The position numbers were made by a program, and so were the translations under genes. From assembly GCF_003991425.1 (NCBI RefSeq), contig NZ_CP034346.1:1587501-1651500 (forward strand): 64,000 nucleotides of DNA, read 5' to 3'. This document shows, one piece after another, positions 1 to 9,257 of this stretch. Within the stretch, counting starts at the first letter, position 1, and every line of letters begins with the position of its first letter. Source of the stretch: Paenibacillus lutimineralis (lineage in GTDB: Bacteria; Bacillota; Bacilli; Paenibacillales; Paenibacillaceae). The notes beneath the pieces are model-generated. The model did no database searches and was not told the origin of the DNA. It saw nothing but the letters and a program-made list of their open reading frames with translations.

Positions 1-1
1 A

Positions 2-556
2 GGTATTGATCCGCGAACTATCGGATATGTCGAGACCCATGGCACAGGAACCATGATTGGCGATCCAATCGAATTGAAGGCTCTAACCACCGTATACAAG
101 ACGTACACCGATGACATCGGATTCTGCGGCGTCGGCAGCGTAAAGACCAACATAGGCCACTGCCTGAGCGCAGCGGGGATAGCAAGCTTTATCAAGGCTT
201 CATTATGTGTTTACTACAAGATACTGGTTCCGACTCTGAATTGCAGCAAGCCAAATCCGCGCTTCGATTTTGAGAACTCGCCGTTCTACCCTGTCTTGGA
301 GACAACTGCATGGCGCAAACATGGAGATGCGAGACGGGCGGCCATCAGTTCCTTCGGCTTCGGGGGAACCAATGTGCACGCTATTATCGGCGAATGCACG
401 GAAGGGTTGCTATGCGGTTATTCGGAACGTAGAAAACCTCTGCCTGCGACGCGGTTCCAACGCGCCAGGGCCTGGGTTGACGGTAGGAAAGCAGCATGCA
501 ATCCATCCGGGGCAGATCAGGATCAATTGTCATTTTTGCAATTCGTAGAAGAATGA
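2..556 (+). CDS. Trans-AT PKS, C-terminal fragment (end of a KS domain), 5' partial
   Basis: The gene enters from the left edge already inside a ketosynthase (KS) domain. The HGTGT motif (first KS histidine) is at about 49-63, the NIGH motif (second histidine) near 150-160, and the FGFGGTNVHAI end motif near 357-390. The nucleophilic cysteine lies upstream of the window. After the KS only about 55 residues remain. They include KPLPATRFQRARAWV, which resembles the very end of a normal post-KS linker (PLPTYPFxRxRYW), so most of that linker is missing. The last residues, DQDQLSFLQFVEE, could be a short docking motif; that is inference. The matching DH, ACP and KR are at the start of the next gene, so this is a module split at KS|DH. 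The frame is open from base 2 to the TGA at 554-556. Confidence 0.9.
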   Translation, partial: GIDPRTIGYVETHGTGTMIGDPIELKALTTVYKTYTDDIGFCGVGSVKTNIGHCLSAAGIASFIKASLCVYYKILVPTLNCSKPNPRFDFENSPFYPVLETTAWRKHGDARRAAISSFGFGGTNVHAIIGECTEGLLCGYSERRKPLPATRFQRARAWVDGRKAACNPSGADQDQLSFLQFVEE

Positions 557-591
557 ACTTGAATATGGGGGAGCGGAAAGGTGTGCAGGAG

Positions 592-3500
592 ATGGACGCG
601 TTAAGCGATGTGCGGTTCAGCACAGTAATAAAAAACAGCAATTATATCGTCAGGGATCACAGGGTACATGGCGTCCGAATTATGCCCGGTGTTACTCTGC
701 TTGACATGATCTACCGATTTCTTCAGTCGAAAGGTATTGTGCTGCGTGATATCGAACTGCGAAAGATTCTGTTCAGCGAGCCGATCTCCACAAGCGAGTA
801 TTATGATAAAAAAATCCGCATTAGCTTCACGAAAAGAGCTGGATTCTACGAGGTTTTGGCGCAGAGCATGAGGGTAAAGGGAGATGAAGTACTAAGCGGC
901 GATTGGGATGAGAATCTCCGCTGCGAGCTCCATCTCCACCTTGCTTCAACCGCGGAACGCAAGACGATCGACATTGCTGCTATCAAGAATGAAAGCCAGC
1001 GTGTGGAGGACATGGATTATGCCTATAGCTATGTGCGCAAAATCGATATCCGGCACAGTGATTTCATGAAGGGACTAGGCAAGCTATATTACGGCAACCG
1101 CCGCATTCTAGCGGAGATTACACTAGGGGAGCTGGCTGGAGAGTATCTAGGCCATTATTACATGCATCCGTGCTATTTGGATGCCGCGACGCTGGTGCAA
1201 GGCTTCGTGGTACTTCAGGATCTTGATTTCTCCCAGGAGGTCCATGCCTCCATCCCGATGTTTATTGAGTCCTTCCGTTCCTATGAACCGATGAAGAAAC
1301 AAATCTACGTCTACATCAAGGACGAAGGATATCCTGACGGAGCGATCAAGGATTTAATGTACTTTGACATCGAGGTGTACAACGCGCAGGGGGAGGAAAT
1401 TGCTACTTTCAAGCGCTGGGGGCTCAAAAAAATCCGTTCCAAGGATTTGATCAGCAGGTTGAAAAAAGTGGAGCCTGCACAAGCCCTTCTAGAAACCGCC
1501 GGAGCGCCGGCTACGCTCCTGTTGCCTGAAGTTGCCGCGGCTCCGGCAGACCAGAAAGAAGCCATAGCTTCTTATTTGAAGGAACTGATCAGCAGCTTGT
1601 CCGGGATCCCCGGCGCTGGACTGCATGAAGCGGAAGGCTTTTACAGCCAGGGCCTGAACTCGCAGCATCTACTGGAGATCGTCAAACGGCTTGAGGATAG
1701 GCTCGGCGACAGCTTGTACCCTACCCTGCTCTTTGAATACGCTAATATCGAAGAATTAAGCCAATATATTCTGGAAGAGTACGGCTCCGTTTTTTTTGCG
1801 ACATTGGATGGGGGCGTGGAGCACAGGGGTGATGGATATCCGTCTTACCCGGGCACCAGTAGATCAGATGTCTGCCCTTCAGGTACGGAGAGTGCGGCAG
1901 TCCAAGCTTACGCGCCGGTGTGGTTTTCAAGCCCGCTTGAAGCCGCTGGACTGGTGGGGAAAACGGAGCAGGTACTGGTTTTTTGCAGCAGCCATGACGA
2001 ATTGTACGCCCTTAAAGGCACGGAAGCTGCCGAATGCTTCACCTATGTACTTCCTGGTGAGCGGCGTGGCACGGTTGAAGAGCGGGTATACCAATTAGCT
2101 TTTTCTCGGGAAGAGGATTATGTATGGCTCGCTGATGAGCTGAAGCGTTCAGGGTGTATGCCTGGGATTATCATCTATACTTTGCATTTGACCGTAGAGG
2201 CGAATCGGCTTGATCCGATCTTCTATATGCTGAGGGAACTGTTGCGCCGCAAGATCAAGATGGCGGCGAAGGTGCTTTATGTGTATGCCCGGGATAACGC
2301 AACCGCGCACCCGGGAGATGCTGCCATGGCCGGATTTCTGCATTGCGTCCAGTCGGAAACAGTTAAGGTGTCCTATAAATGCGTGGGACTGGATGAAGTC
2401 AGCCGTAAACAAAAAGTTCAAATTGTATTGGATGAGGCTTACGGGAGCTGGAACGATGAGCATAGCGTTAGCTACGAGCGAAATGAGCGTATGGTTAAAG
2501 GCTACCGTAAAGTGGGTACCGCTGTTCAGTCCTCCGGAGAATCCGTCATTCGCAGCAATTGTACCTATCTGGTCACCGGCGGAGCCGGGGGAATCGGCAA
2601 ACTTCTGGCGAAGTACATTGCAAGCCAGGGCGGACAAGCTATTCTTTGTGGAAGAGCCGGAAATCCGCCGGAAGGACTTCACGCCCTCCTCGAGTCATAC
2701 TCGAATCTGGAGTATGTGAGCTGTGATGTGACCGATCTTGCAGCGGTTCAACGTCTTCATCATCACTTGAAGCAGACATACGGGTCGGTACACGGAATTT
2801 TCCACTGCGCGGGGATTACGCGCGACGGATACCTAGTGCAGAAGGACAGAAGTGAGCTGGATCAGGTGCTCCGTGTAAAAGTAGAAGGCACAGCGAATCT
2901 CGATGAGGTATTTAAGCATGAGCCGCTGGCGTTCTTTGTCGCCTTCTCTTCGGTGGCGGGCATCTTGGGAAATCCAGGCCAAAGCGACTATGGATATGCC
3001 AACGGTTATATGGATGGATACATATACATGAGGGAAAGCCTGCGGGCCAAGGGGGAACGCAAAGGCCAATCATTGTCAGTCAACTGGCCGCTGTGGCGTG
3101 AAGGCGGCATGCAAGGCGGCAGTCATACCGAGCACACTTTGAGGGAACGATTCGGTATCACACTGCTGGAAACGGAAGCCGGACTCGGAGCAATGGAATG
3201 GGCGCTACGTCAGCAGGAAGCAGAACTGCTGATTCTGCCGGGCGATGAGAGCCGGATTGACGCCGTTATTGCAAAGGGAGAAGCGAAAAACCAGCCTCAA
3301 GGAGAAGCGTCTTTAACGCCACAATATACGCATGAGTTACCCGCTGAGGATACACTGTCTGCAAATCATAAGCTACCTGAAAAAGATTCGCTGCCCGCGT
3401 CACCGGCACATGCTTCGATAACGGCTGCGGAGGCGCTGACGAAGGATGATGATTTAGCAATCATTGGACTGAGCGGCAGATTCCCGGGTGCGGACGATCT

Positions 3501-6500
3501 TTTTGAATATTGGGAGGTCTTGAAGTCAGGAAAGGATTGTATTACGGAGATTGATCCAGAGCGCTGGAGCCATGAGGAAGTTCAGCGCATTGCGCGGGAC
3601 AGTTGGTCCAAGGATGCCTCGAAATGGGGAGGATTCCTCCGCGACGTGGATAAATTTGATTCATTGCTGTTTAATGTCGCTCCTTACCAGGCGGCGCTGA
3701 TGGATCCGCATGAACGAGTTTTTCTGGAGATGGCATGGGAAGCTTTTGAAGATGCGGGTTATACGAGATCGGCGCTGAAAGGCCGCAAAATTGGCGTATT
3801 TGCCGGAGCAATGTGGATGCAGTATCAGTTGTATAACAACAGCCGAAACGTGTCCACCTCGACCATTTCTTCGATTGCCAATCGGGTATCGTATTATTTT
3901 GGATTGACGGGTCCTTCGCTTGGAATTGACACGATGTGTTCTTCATCGCTTACGGCGCTGCATCTAGCTTGCCAAAGCGTCAAAAGCGGGGATTCTCCCA
4001 TGGCTTTGGTGGGGGGCGTCAATCTGTCGGTTCATCCTGACAAATATTTATTGTTGTCTCAAGGAAACTTCGCTTCTTCAGACGGCCGTTGCCGGAGCTT
4101 CGGCGAGGGCGGGGACGGCTATGTGCCAGCAGAAGCAGCAGGCGCCATCTTGATCAAGCCGCTGGGACAGGCAAAGCGCGATCAAGACCGGATATACGCG
4201 GTCATAAAAGGGAGTGCCATCAACCACGGTGGAGAATCCAGTGGTTTTACGGTTCCCAACCAGAAGGCACAGGAAGAGGCTGTAGCAGAAGCGATTGCCC
4301 GCAGCGGAGTGGATGCCGCCACGATCAATTATATTGAGGCGCACGGCACAGGAACCTCACTTGGCGACCCCATTGAAGTAAGGGCGCTGATGAAAGCTTA
4401 TAAGCCGTTCAGCACGGAAGAGTTCCGCTGTGCCATAGGTTCTGTCAAGTCCAATATCGGGCATGCCGAAGCGGCCGCAGGCATTTCGTCTATTGCTAAA
4501 GTACTTCTGCAGATGCAGCATGGACAACTTGTCCCTTCAATCCATTCGGAGACGCTGAACCCGCATATCCCTTTTGAAGATTCCGGATTTTATGTGCAGC
4601 GCAAGTTGGAGGAATGGAAACCGGTCATCACAACGGCGAGCGGCGTAACGACGGTGCATCCGCTTCGAGCCGGCATCAGCGCTTTCGGAGCTGGCGGCTC
4701 CAACGCCCATCTTATTCTGGAAAAGGTAGACGATGGCGCGGCGGAGACAATCCACGGTAGGAACGGAGCAGAGGAAGAGGGGCCGCATATTTTTGTGCTC
4801 TCTGCCCAAACCGCAGAACGGCTGCAGGCCTATGCAAGTCGGATGATGGTTTTTCTGGGCGGTGGAAGTAACCAAAGCGGTAAGGAGCTTCAAGATGCAT
4901 TAGCGCAAGTTAAGGTTGCGGTAGCAGACATTCAGGGTATACCGGCCGGACACATCGGAGAGGACAGCACCCTGGGCGAGCTTGGGCTCGGTCATGTGGA
5001 ATTCGTTCAGTTGTGCGGCAGGCTTGAAGCCGGCGGGCAGAGGTTGAACGCGTTGGCCTTCGACGGAGACTTTACAATGCATCAGATGGCATCCCTTGTC
5101 TCCGGATGGAACGGACAAGATGCCGCTCTATCCGCCTACAAAGGGAGAGGCGGGCATGACATTTCCTTGAGATCCCTAGCCTACACGCTGCAAACGGCCA
5201 GGGAGCCTATGAAGCACAGGATGGCCATTATTTATTATTCGCTGGATGAGCTGATTGGGGAGCTGAAGCTTTATCTCGATGGAGGCGCATCTGGACGAAT
5301 ATTCACCGGAGAGGGCGGAAAAAAAGCCGATCTGCAGCCCCAAACAGGATCTTACTCACTTAATCATGCCGGAACGTTGGCCAGAGCTTGGACTGAAGGC
5401 ACGGCTATCATCTGGAAAGAGTTGTACGGGGCAAAGTTGCCCTTGCTTCTCCGGCTGCCGCATTATCCGTTTGCGCGGAAGCGGCACTGGATCGAGCCAA
5501 TGGAACATGAGAACGGTGCTGTAAGATCGACAACTCCTGTTGCAAGCGCCGGAATTCATCCGGGCCAGTCTAAACGCCAAAGTCCGGAGGCTAGGCCTGC
5601 ATCTGCACAGTCGGATTTCCTGAAAGCGGCCAGCCATTCTTATCAACAGGTTGAATCGGCAAGCGGAACATCCAGGCCACCCATGGCTGAAACGCCAGGG
5701 GTTCCTTATACGGGCAGCGAGGTAGGGCTGGAGTATATAGATGGCAATATCGCTTTGATTCGAATCCAAGACTCACTACATAACAATACATTTACACATG
5801 AGGTTATCCAGGGTATCACTCACTGCTTCCAGCGGGTACAGAACGACGAACGAATCAAGGCCATCGTGGTGGCGGGAAATGAACGGATTTTTTCCATGGG
5901 TGGAACCCAGGAACAACTGCTCGACATTTCAGATTCCAAGTTGAGCTTTACCGATGCCCCCATTCTATACCGGGGAATGCTGGAATGTCCCGTTCCGGTC
6001 ATCTCTGCGATGGAAGGCCACGCCTCCGGCGGCGGCATGTTGTTCGGACTGTATGCGGATGTCGTGGTTATGGCCGAAGAGAGTGTGTATTCCGCGGCTT
6101 TTGCCAAATACGGGTTTACACCGGGCATGGGGGCCACATTTATTCTGGAGGATAAGCTGGGCAAGAATCTGGCCACCGAAATGATGTTTACCGCCAAAAT
6201 GTATACGGGCGAGCAATTGAAGAATAGAGCGGCCTCCGTCCTTTTCAGGACGAAAGCCAACGTGCTACAAGAGGCGATTTCGATAGCGCGGCTTATAGCT
6301 GAGAAACCGCGGACAACGGTCAGCGTACTTAAGCGCGAGCTATCAGGCCGGGTTCTGAACTCGCTGCAGTACTGTGTAGAGCGCGAGAATGAGATGCACA
6401 GGATTACTTTTACAACACCGGAAGTCAAGGAAAAAATATTGCATTTGTATCGCTCTTATGGGCAGGAGGGTACGGAACGCATTCCGCAAACGCAGAAAGC

Positions 6501-7011
6501 GGCGGCAGAGATAAGAGAAGTCTTTCCTTCAGGAGCGTCGCGAGCCGCGCCTCCGCTTGACGAAAGTTCCGGTGCAAGTTTGGCACAGCCAAGCTCTCCA
6601 TCGCAGCTAGCGCCGATGATTCCGCAGGCTCGTGGTGTTTCCCCGGCAGAAATACAGTCCGAGGTTGCACGGATCATCGCCAATCGTATTCAGCTGCATG
6701 AGGATGAATTGGATGAAGGAATGAATTTCAAGGACATGGGCGTGGACTCTATCAGCGGCGTCGAGATAGTACGCGACATCAATGAAAGCTTTGGCCTCCA
6801 ACTGGATACCATCGACATTTATGATTATTCCACCATACAGCTCCTTTCAGCCCATATCATCAACTGGCAGGTGTCGGAGAAGCCTGGCCCGGAATCGCGG
6901 GTAGCGGTAGAAAGCAACGAGGAGCGGGATTTGCTGGATCTGTTGACACGGATGAACGAGGATGAACTGGATGTCAATGAAGTGGCCCAGTTTCTGGAGG
7001 TGTATCTATGA
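592..7011 (+). CDS. Trans-AT PKS: DH-ACP-KR-KS-(LINKS-like)-ECH2-ACP
   Basis: A 2139-aa megasynthase that completes the module begun by the upstream KS and carries the beta-branching module. Approximate domains: DH 1-290 (HRVHGVRIMPG, complete HxxxGxxxxPG), ACP near 325-400 (GLNSQ, Ser357), KR near 655-850 (GGAGGIG, catalytic Tyr in SDYGYAN), KS 953-1385 (Cys1116 in DTMCSSSL, HGTGT, NIGH), an ACP-like insertion lacking serine near 1430-1520, an embedded ECH2 1710-1955, and ACP 2020-2095 (GVDSI). The C-terminal 30 residues look like a docking helix pair. No AT is present, so malonyl loading must occur in trans. I chose ATG 592 because AAAGGTG lies 8 nt upstream; ATG 553, which overlaps the previous stop as ATGA, and ATG 565 are alternatives. 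The last 4 nt overlap the next gene. Confidence 0.93.
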   Translation: MDALSDVRFSTVIKNSNYIVRDHRVHGVRIMPGVTLLDMIYRFLQSKGIVLRDIELRKILFSEPISTSEYYDKKIRISFTKRAGFYEVLAQSMRVKGDEVLSGDWDENLRCELHLHLASTAERKTIDIAAIKNESQRVEDMDYAYSYVRKIDIRHSDFMKGLGKLYYGNRRILAEITLGELAGEYLGHYYMHPCYLDAATLVQGFVVLQDLDFSQEVHASIPMFIESFRSYEPMKKQIYVYIKDEGYPDGAIKDLMYFDIEVYNAQGEEIATFKRWGLKKIRSKDLISRLKKVEPAQALLETAGAPATLLLPEVAAAPADQKEAIASYLKELISSLSGIPGAGLHEAEGFYSQGLNSQHLLEIVKRLEDRLGDSLYPTLLFEYANIEELSQYILEEYGSVFFATLDGGVEHRGDGYPSYPGTSRSDVCPSGTESAAVQAYAPVWFSSPLEAAGLVGKTEQVLVFCSSHDELYALKGTEAAECFTYVLPGERRGTVEERVYQLAFSREEDYVWLADELKRSGCMPGIIIYTLHLTVEANRLDPIFYMLRELLRRKIKMAAKVLYVYARDNATAHPGDAAMAGFLHCVQSETVKVSYKCVGLDEVSRKQKVQIVLDEAYGSWNDEHSVSYERNERMVKGYRKVGTAVQSSGESVIRSNCTYLVTGGAGGIGKLLAKYIASQGGQAILCGRAGNPPEGLHALLESYSNLEYVSCDVTDLAAVQRLHHHLKQTYGSVHGIFHCAGITRDGYLVQKDRSELDQVLRVKVEGTANLDEVFKHEPLAFFVAFSSVAGILGNPGQSDYGYANGYMDGYIYMRESLRAKGERKGQSLSVNWPLWREGGMQGGSHTEHTLRERFGITLLETEAGLGAMEWALRQQEAELLILPGDESRIDAVIAKGEAKNQPQGEASLTPQYTHELPAEDTLSANHKLPEKDSLPASPAHASITAAEALTKDDDLAIIGLSGRFPGADDLFEYWEVLKSGKDCITEIDPERWSHEEVQRIARDSWSKDASKWGGFLRDVDKFDSLLFNVAPYQAALMDPHERVFLEMAWEAFEDAGYTRSALKGRKIGVFAGAMWMQYQLYNNSRNVSTSTISSIANRVSYYFGLTGPSLGIDTMCSSSLTALHLACQSVKSGDSPMALVGGVNLSVHPDKYLLLSQGNFASSDGRCRSFGEGGDGYVPAEAAGAILIKPLGQAKRDQDRIYAVIKGSAINHGGESSGFTVPNQKAQEEAVAEAIARSGVDAATINYIEAHGTGTSLGDPIEVRALMKAYKPFSTEEFRCAIGSVKSNIGHAEAAAGISSIAKVLLQMQHGQLVPSIHSETLNPHIPFEDSGFYVQRKLEEWKPVITTASGVTTVHPLRAGISAFGAGGSNAHLILEKVDDGAAETIHGRNGAEEEGPHIFVLSAQTAERLQAYASRMMVFLGGGSNQSGKELQDALAQVKVAVADIQGIPAGHIGEDSTLGELGLGHVEFVQLCGRLEAGGQRLNALAFDGDFTMHQMASLVSGWNGQDAALSAYKGRGGHDISLRSLAYTLQTAREPMKHRMAIIYYSLDELIGELKLYLDGGASGRIFTGEGGKKADLQPQTGSYSLNHAGTLARAWTEGTAIIWKELYGAKLPLLLRLPHYPFARKRHWIEPMEHENGAVRSTTPVASAGIHPGQSKRQSPEARPASAQSDFLKAASHSYQQVESASGTSRPPMAETPGVPYTGSEVGLEYIDGNIALIRIQDSLHNNTFTHEVIQGITHCFQRVQNDERIKAIVVAGNERIFSMGGTQEQLLDISDSKLSFTDAPILYRGMLECPVPVISAMEGHASGGGMLFGLYADVVVMAEESVYSAAFAKYGFTPGMGATFILEDKLGKNLATEMMFTAKMYTGEQLKNRAASVLFRTKANVLQEAISIARLIAEKPRTTVSVLKRELSGRVLNSLQYCVERENEMHRITFTTPEVKEKILHLYRSYGQEGTERIPQTQKAAAEIREVFPSGASRAAPPLDESSGASLAQPSSPSQLAPMIPQARGVSPAEIQSEVARIIANRIQLHEDELDEGMNFKDMGVDSISGVEIVRDINESFGLQLDTIDIYDYSTIQLLSAHIINWQVSEKPGPESRVAVESNEERDLLDLLTRMNEDELDVNEVAQFLEVYL
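4880..5150 (+). other. ACP-like insertion without the phosphopantetheine serine, in the post-KS linker (LINKS-like)
   Basis: This segment sits inside the KS flanking linker of the 592-7011 protein, between the FVLSAQTAERL strand and the AYTLQTAREPM helix that are adjacent in most other KS linkers here. It reads like an ACP (DSTLGELGLGHVEFVQL), but the position of the modified serine is His1468. The location matches the three-helix LINKS (laterally interacting ketosynthase sequence) motif described for trans-AT KS domains. Equating the two is inference. Confidence 0.65.
5721..6460 (+). other. Embedded ECH2 (PksI-like decarboxylating enoyl-CoA hydratase-fold) domain
   Basis: About 245 residues of crotonase fold lie inside the 592-7011 protein. 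Signatures shared with PksI-type ECH2 are FSMGGTQEQL, PVISAMEGHASGGG (oxyanion loop) and KYGFTPGMGATFI. In beta-branching, ECH2 decarboxylates the 3-methylglutaconyl-type intermediate made by HMGS and ECH1. The cluster's separate cassette (50422-53970) lacks a free ECH2, so this domain probably supplies the step in cis. It precedes an ACP at the end of this protein and another at the start of the next. Confidence 0.88.
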
Positions 7012-9206
7012 GTAACGGCGAGTTGATCAAGGGAATTTTGCAGCAGATAAAGGATAATCGGATGGACGCCCGCGAAGGGCTGAAGCGACTCAATGAATTG
7101 AAGCAGCAGCAAGTTCCTCCTGTGGAGGTGCGAGTCAAGCCTACGGAGGATACCGTGAAGCTGCTGATTATGGATGTGCTGTGCCGCATCATCAAGATAC
7201 AGCCAGATGAACTGCAGGAGGATCTTTCCTTCAAGGAAATGGGGATTGACTCTATCAGCAGCGTGGAAATCGTTCGCGATTTGAATGATGCTCTGCATAT
7301 CCATATGGACGGCATTCAGCTTTATGACTACCCAAACATTTCAGAGCTTTCAAGCTATGTCTGGAACGAAGTACAAATGAACAGCCATATCACTGTGGAA
7401 GAGGATAAGCAACAGTCATTGGCGGCTAAGGAGCCTCCTGCGAAGCAGAGGCTGAACCACCGGTACGAATATATGAATGACCTTATCAGTCAATTTTCCA
7501 AAAACAATCCGAAACCGACGGCTCAAGAACTGCCGGTTTCTCCTCCGCAGAAAGCGGAGAGTCCTGCACCAGAGCCAGCGGTGAGTGCTTCACGGCCAAC
7601 AGCGGAAAAGCTTGCGTTGTCACCAGTCGAGAAATCTGCTGTGTCTGAGGCAGGTCAACCACTTGAGTCATTGAAACCAGCTTTGACTCGGCCATCGGCG
7701 CTATCATTAAAGCCTTTGCATTCGCCGGACAGGCGGGGAGATGAGAAGCAGAACACCGTACAGCCGCCAAGGCTAAAGCTTAAAGGAAATCACGCAGAGG
7801 AAGCGGCTTCCGGCCGGGCACAAGCGACTGCAGCGGAAGCTGGGGACGATGCTAGAACGGTAGAAAGCGTAGCCCAAACGATGATTCCCGCCACAGAACG
7901 TGCTTCTTCATTACCAGAGGGAATTGCCATCATAGGGATATCCGGAAGGTTCCCCGGGGCTTCTACAACCCGGGAACTGTGGCGGAATCTACGTGACGGT
8001 GTATGCAGCATAGGCGAAGTCCCAGAGGAAAGATTCGACATCCATTCCGCATATGACGAGGATCGCAAAGCCGTTCAAAAGACTTATTGCAAAGTAGCAG
8101 GTCTCCTGGACAACGTGGATGAATTCGATCCGCTTTTCTTCAATATCTCTCCTCGGGAAGCGGAAATGATGGATCCACAACAGCGAATATTTTTGGAGGA
8201 GGCCTGGAATGCCCTGGAGGATGCCGGATACTCGGATCGGGCGGTGCAAGATACACGTTGCGGCGTGTTTGTCGGATGTGCGCCGAGTGATTACACGAAG
8301 CACCTAGAAGCGAACAGCCTTGAAAATACGGCCGAGGCGTTTACGGGAACCTCTTCTTCAATTCTGGCTGCCAGAATCTCGTATTTTTTGAATTTGAAAG
8401 GGCCGAGTATTTCTATCGACACGGCATGCTCTTCTTCGTTGGTTGCCGTGCATCAAGCTTGCTCCAGCCTATGGAGCGGGGAATGTGATATGGCGTTGGC
8501 CGGTGGCATCCGCTTGATGTTTACGCCAGACAGTATCGTGCAGAGCAGCCAGATGGAGATATTGTCGAAGGAGGGTGTCTGTCGGCCGTTTGATAACGGC
8601 GCCGATGGCACGCTGCTAAGCGAAGGCACAGGTGTAGTGGTGCTGAAGCCGCTCGGATCCGCGATTCGAGACAGGGATTATATCTATGGGGTGATTCGGG
8701 GCTCCGGTGTCAACCAGGACGGAAGAACGAACGGCATTACCGCGCCAAGCGTAAATTCACAAATCCAGTTGGAGAAGACGGTTTACGAGAAATTTGACAT
8801 TGATCCCGCTGATATCAATTATGTCGAGTCGCACGGCACAGGCACATCGCTTGGTGACCCCATTGAGGTGAAGGCGTTGACGGAGGCGTTCCGTCATTTT
8901 ACCGCTGACTCCCATTACTGCGCGCTGGGCTCCATCAAGGCGAATATTGGCCATACCACGATGGCTGCAGGCGTCGCCGGTATTATTAAGATACTACTCT
9001 CGCTCAAGAGCCGGAAAATTCCGCCGCTGATTCATTACCGTGAACTGAATGAAAAAATCAAGCTGCAGGGCAGCCCCTTTTATATCAATACTGAACTAGT
9101 GGAATGGCCGGTGAACAAGAAAGGCTCTAGAATGGCTGCAGTCAGCAGTTTTGGCTTCAGCGGAACCAACTGTCACATTGTCATCGAAGAATACCGCTCA
9201 GTTTAA
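7008..9206 (+). CDS. Trans-AT PKS: docking-ACP-KS
   Basis: A 732-aa protein. Residues 1-33 form a docking-like helical pair (KGILQQIKDNRMDAREGLKR), residues 46-120 an ACP with Ser82 in GIDSI, then a long low-complexity Pro/Ala/Ser linker, and a KS at 305-730 with Cys474 in DTACSSSL, HGTGT and ANIGH. The ACP pairs with the last ACP of the preceding protein, giving a tandem ACP split over two polypeptides; its sequence class (DSISSVEIV, LYDYPN) matches that partner. The protein stops immediately after the KS signature (CHIVIEEYRSV), without the usual flanking linker, which is encoded at the start of the next gene. The start overlaps the previous stop (ATGA) behind a GGAGG, so translation is probably coupled. 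Confidence 0.93.
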   Translation: MSNGELIKGILQQIKDNRMDAREGLKRLNELKQQQVPPVEVRVKPTEDTVKLLIMDVLCRIIKIQPDELQEDLSFKEMGIDSISSVEIVRDLNDALHIHMDGIQLYDYPNISELSSYVWNEVQMNSHITVEEDKQQSLAAKEPPAKQRLNHRYEYMNDLISQFSKNNPKPTAQELPVSPPQKAESPAPEPAVSASRPTAEKLALSPVEKSAVSEAGQPLESLKPALTRPSALSLKPLHSPDRRGDEKQNTVQPPRLKLKGNHAEEAASGRAQATAAEAGDDARTVESVAQTMIPATERASSLPEGIAIIGISGRFPGASTTRELWRNLRDGVCSIGEVPEERFDIHSAYDEDRKAVQKTYCKVAGLLDNVDEFDPLFFNISPREAEMMDPQQRIFLEEAWNALEDAGYSDRAVQDTRCGVFVGCAPSDYTKHLEANSLENTAEAFTGTSSSILAARISYFLNLKGPSISIDTACSSSLVAVHQACSSLWSGECDMALAGGIRLMFTPDSIVQSSQMEILSKEGVCRPFDNGADGTLLSEGTGVVVLKPLGSAIRDRDYIYGVIRGSGVNQDGRTNGITAPSVNSQIQLEKTVYEKFDIDPADINYVESHGTGTSLGDPIEVKALTEAFRHFTADSHYCALGSIKANIGHTTMAAGVAGIIKILLSLKSRKIPPLIHYRELNEKIKLQGSPFYINTELVEWPVNKKGSRMAAVSSFGFSGTNCHIVIEEYRSV

Positions 9207-9257
9207 AGACGCATTGAACGTTGAATGCGACAAGGAAGAGAAGTGGAGGCTAGACGG
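9207..9257 (+). other. Intergenic gap marking a KS|linker gene fission
   Basis: Fifty-one nt separate two PKS genes that are in the same reading frame. Reading on in frame from the upstream gene meets TAA at 9204-9206 and TGA at 9222-9224, then an open frame into the next gene. A GGAGG at 9245-9249 serves the downstream ATG at 9258. Neither flanking protein ends in docking helices. Confidence 0.8.

Noticed and set aside
9204..9257. The gene break as a simple sequencing error joining two PKS genes
   Set aside because: Two separate in-frame stops (TAA and TGA) and a properly spaced GGAGG before ATG 9258 argue against a single error, although only resequencing can settle it.
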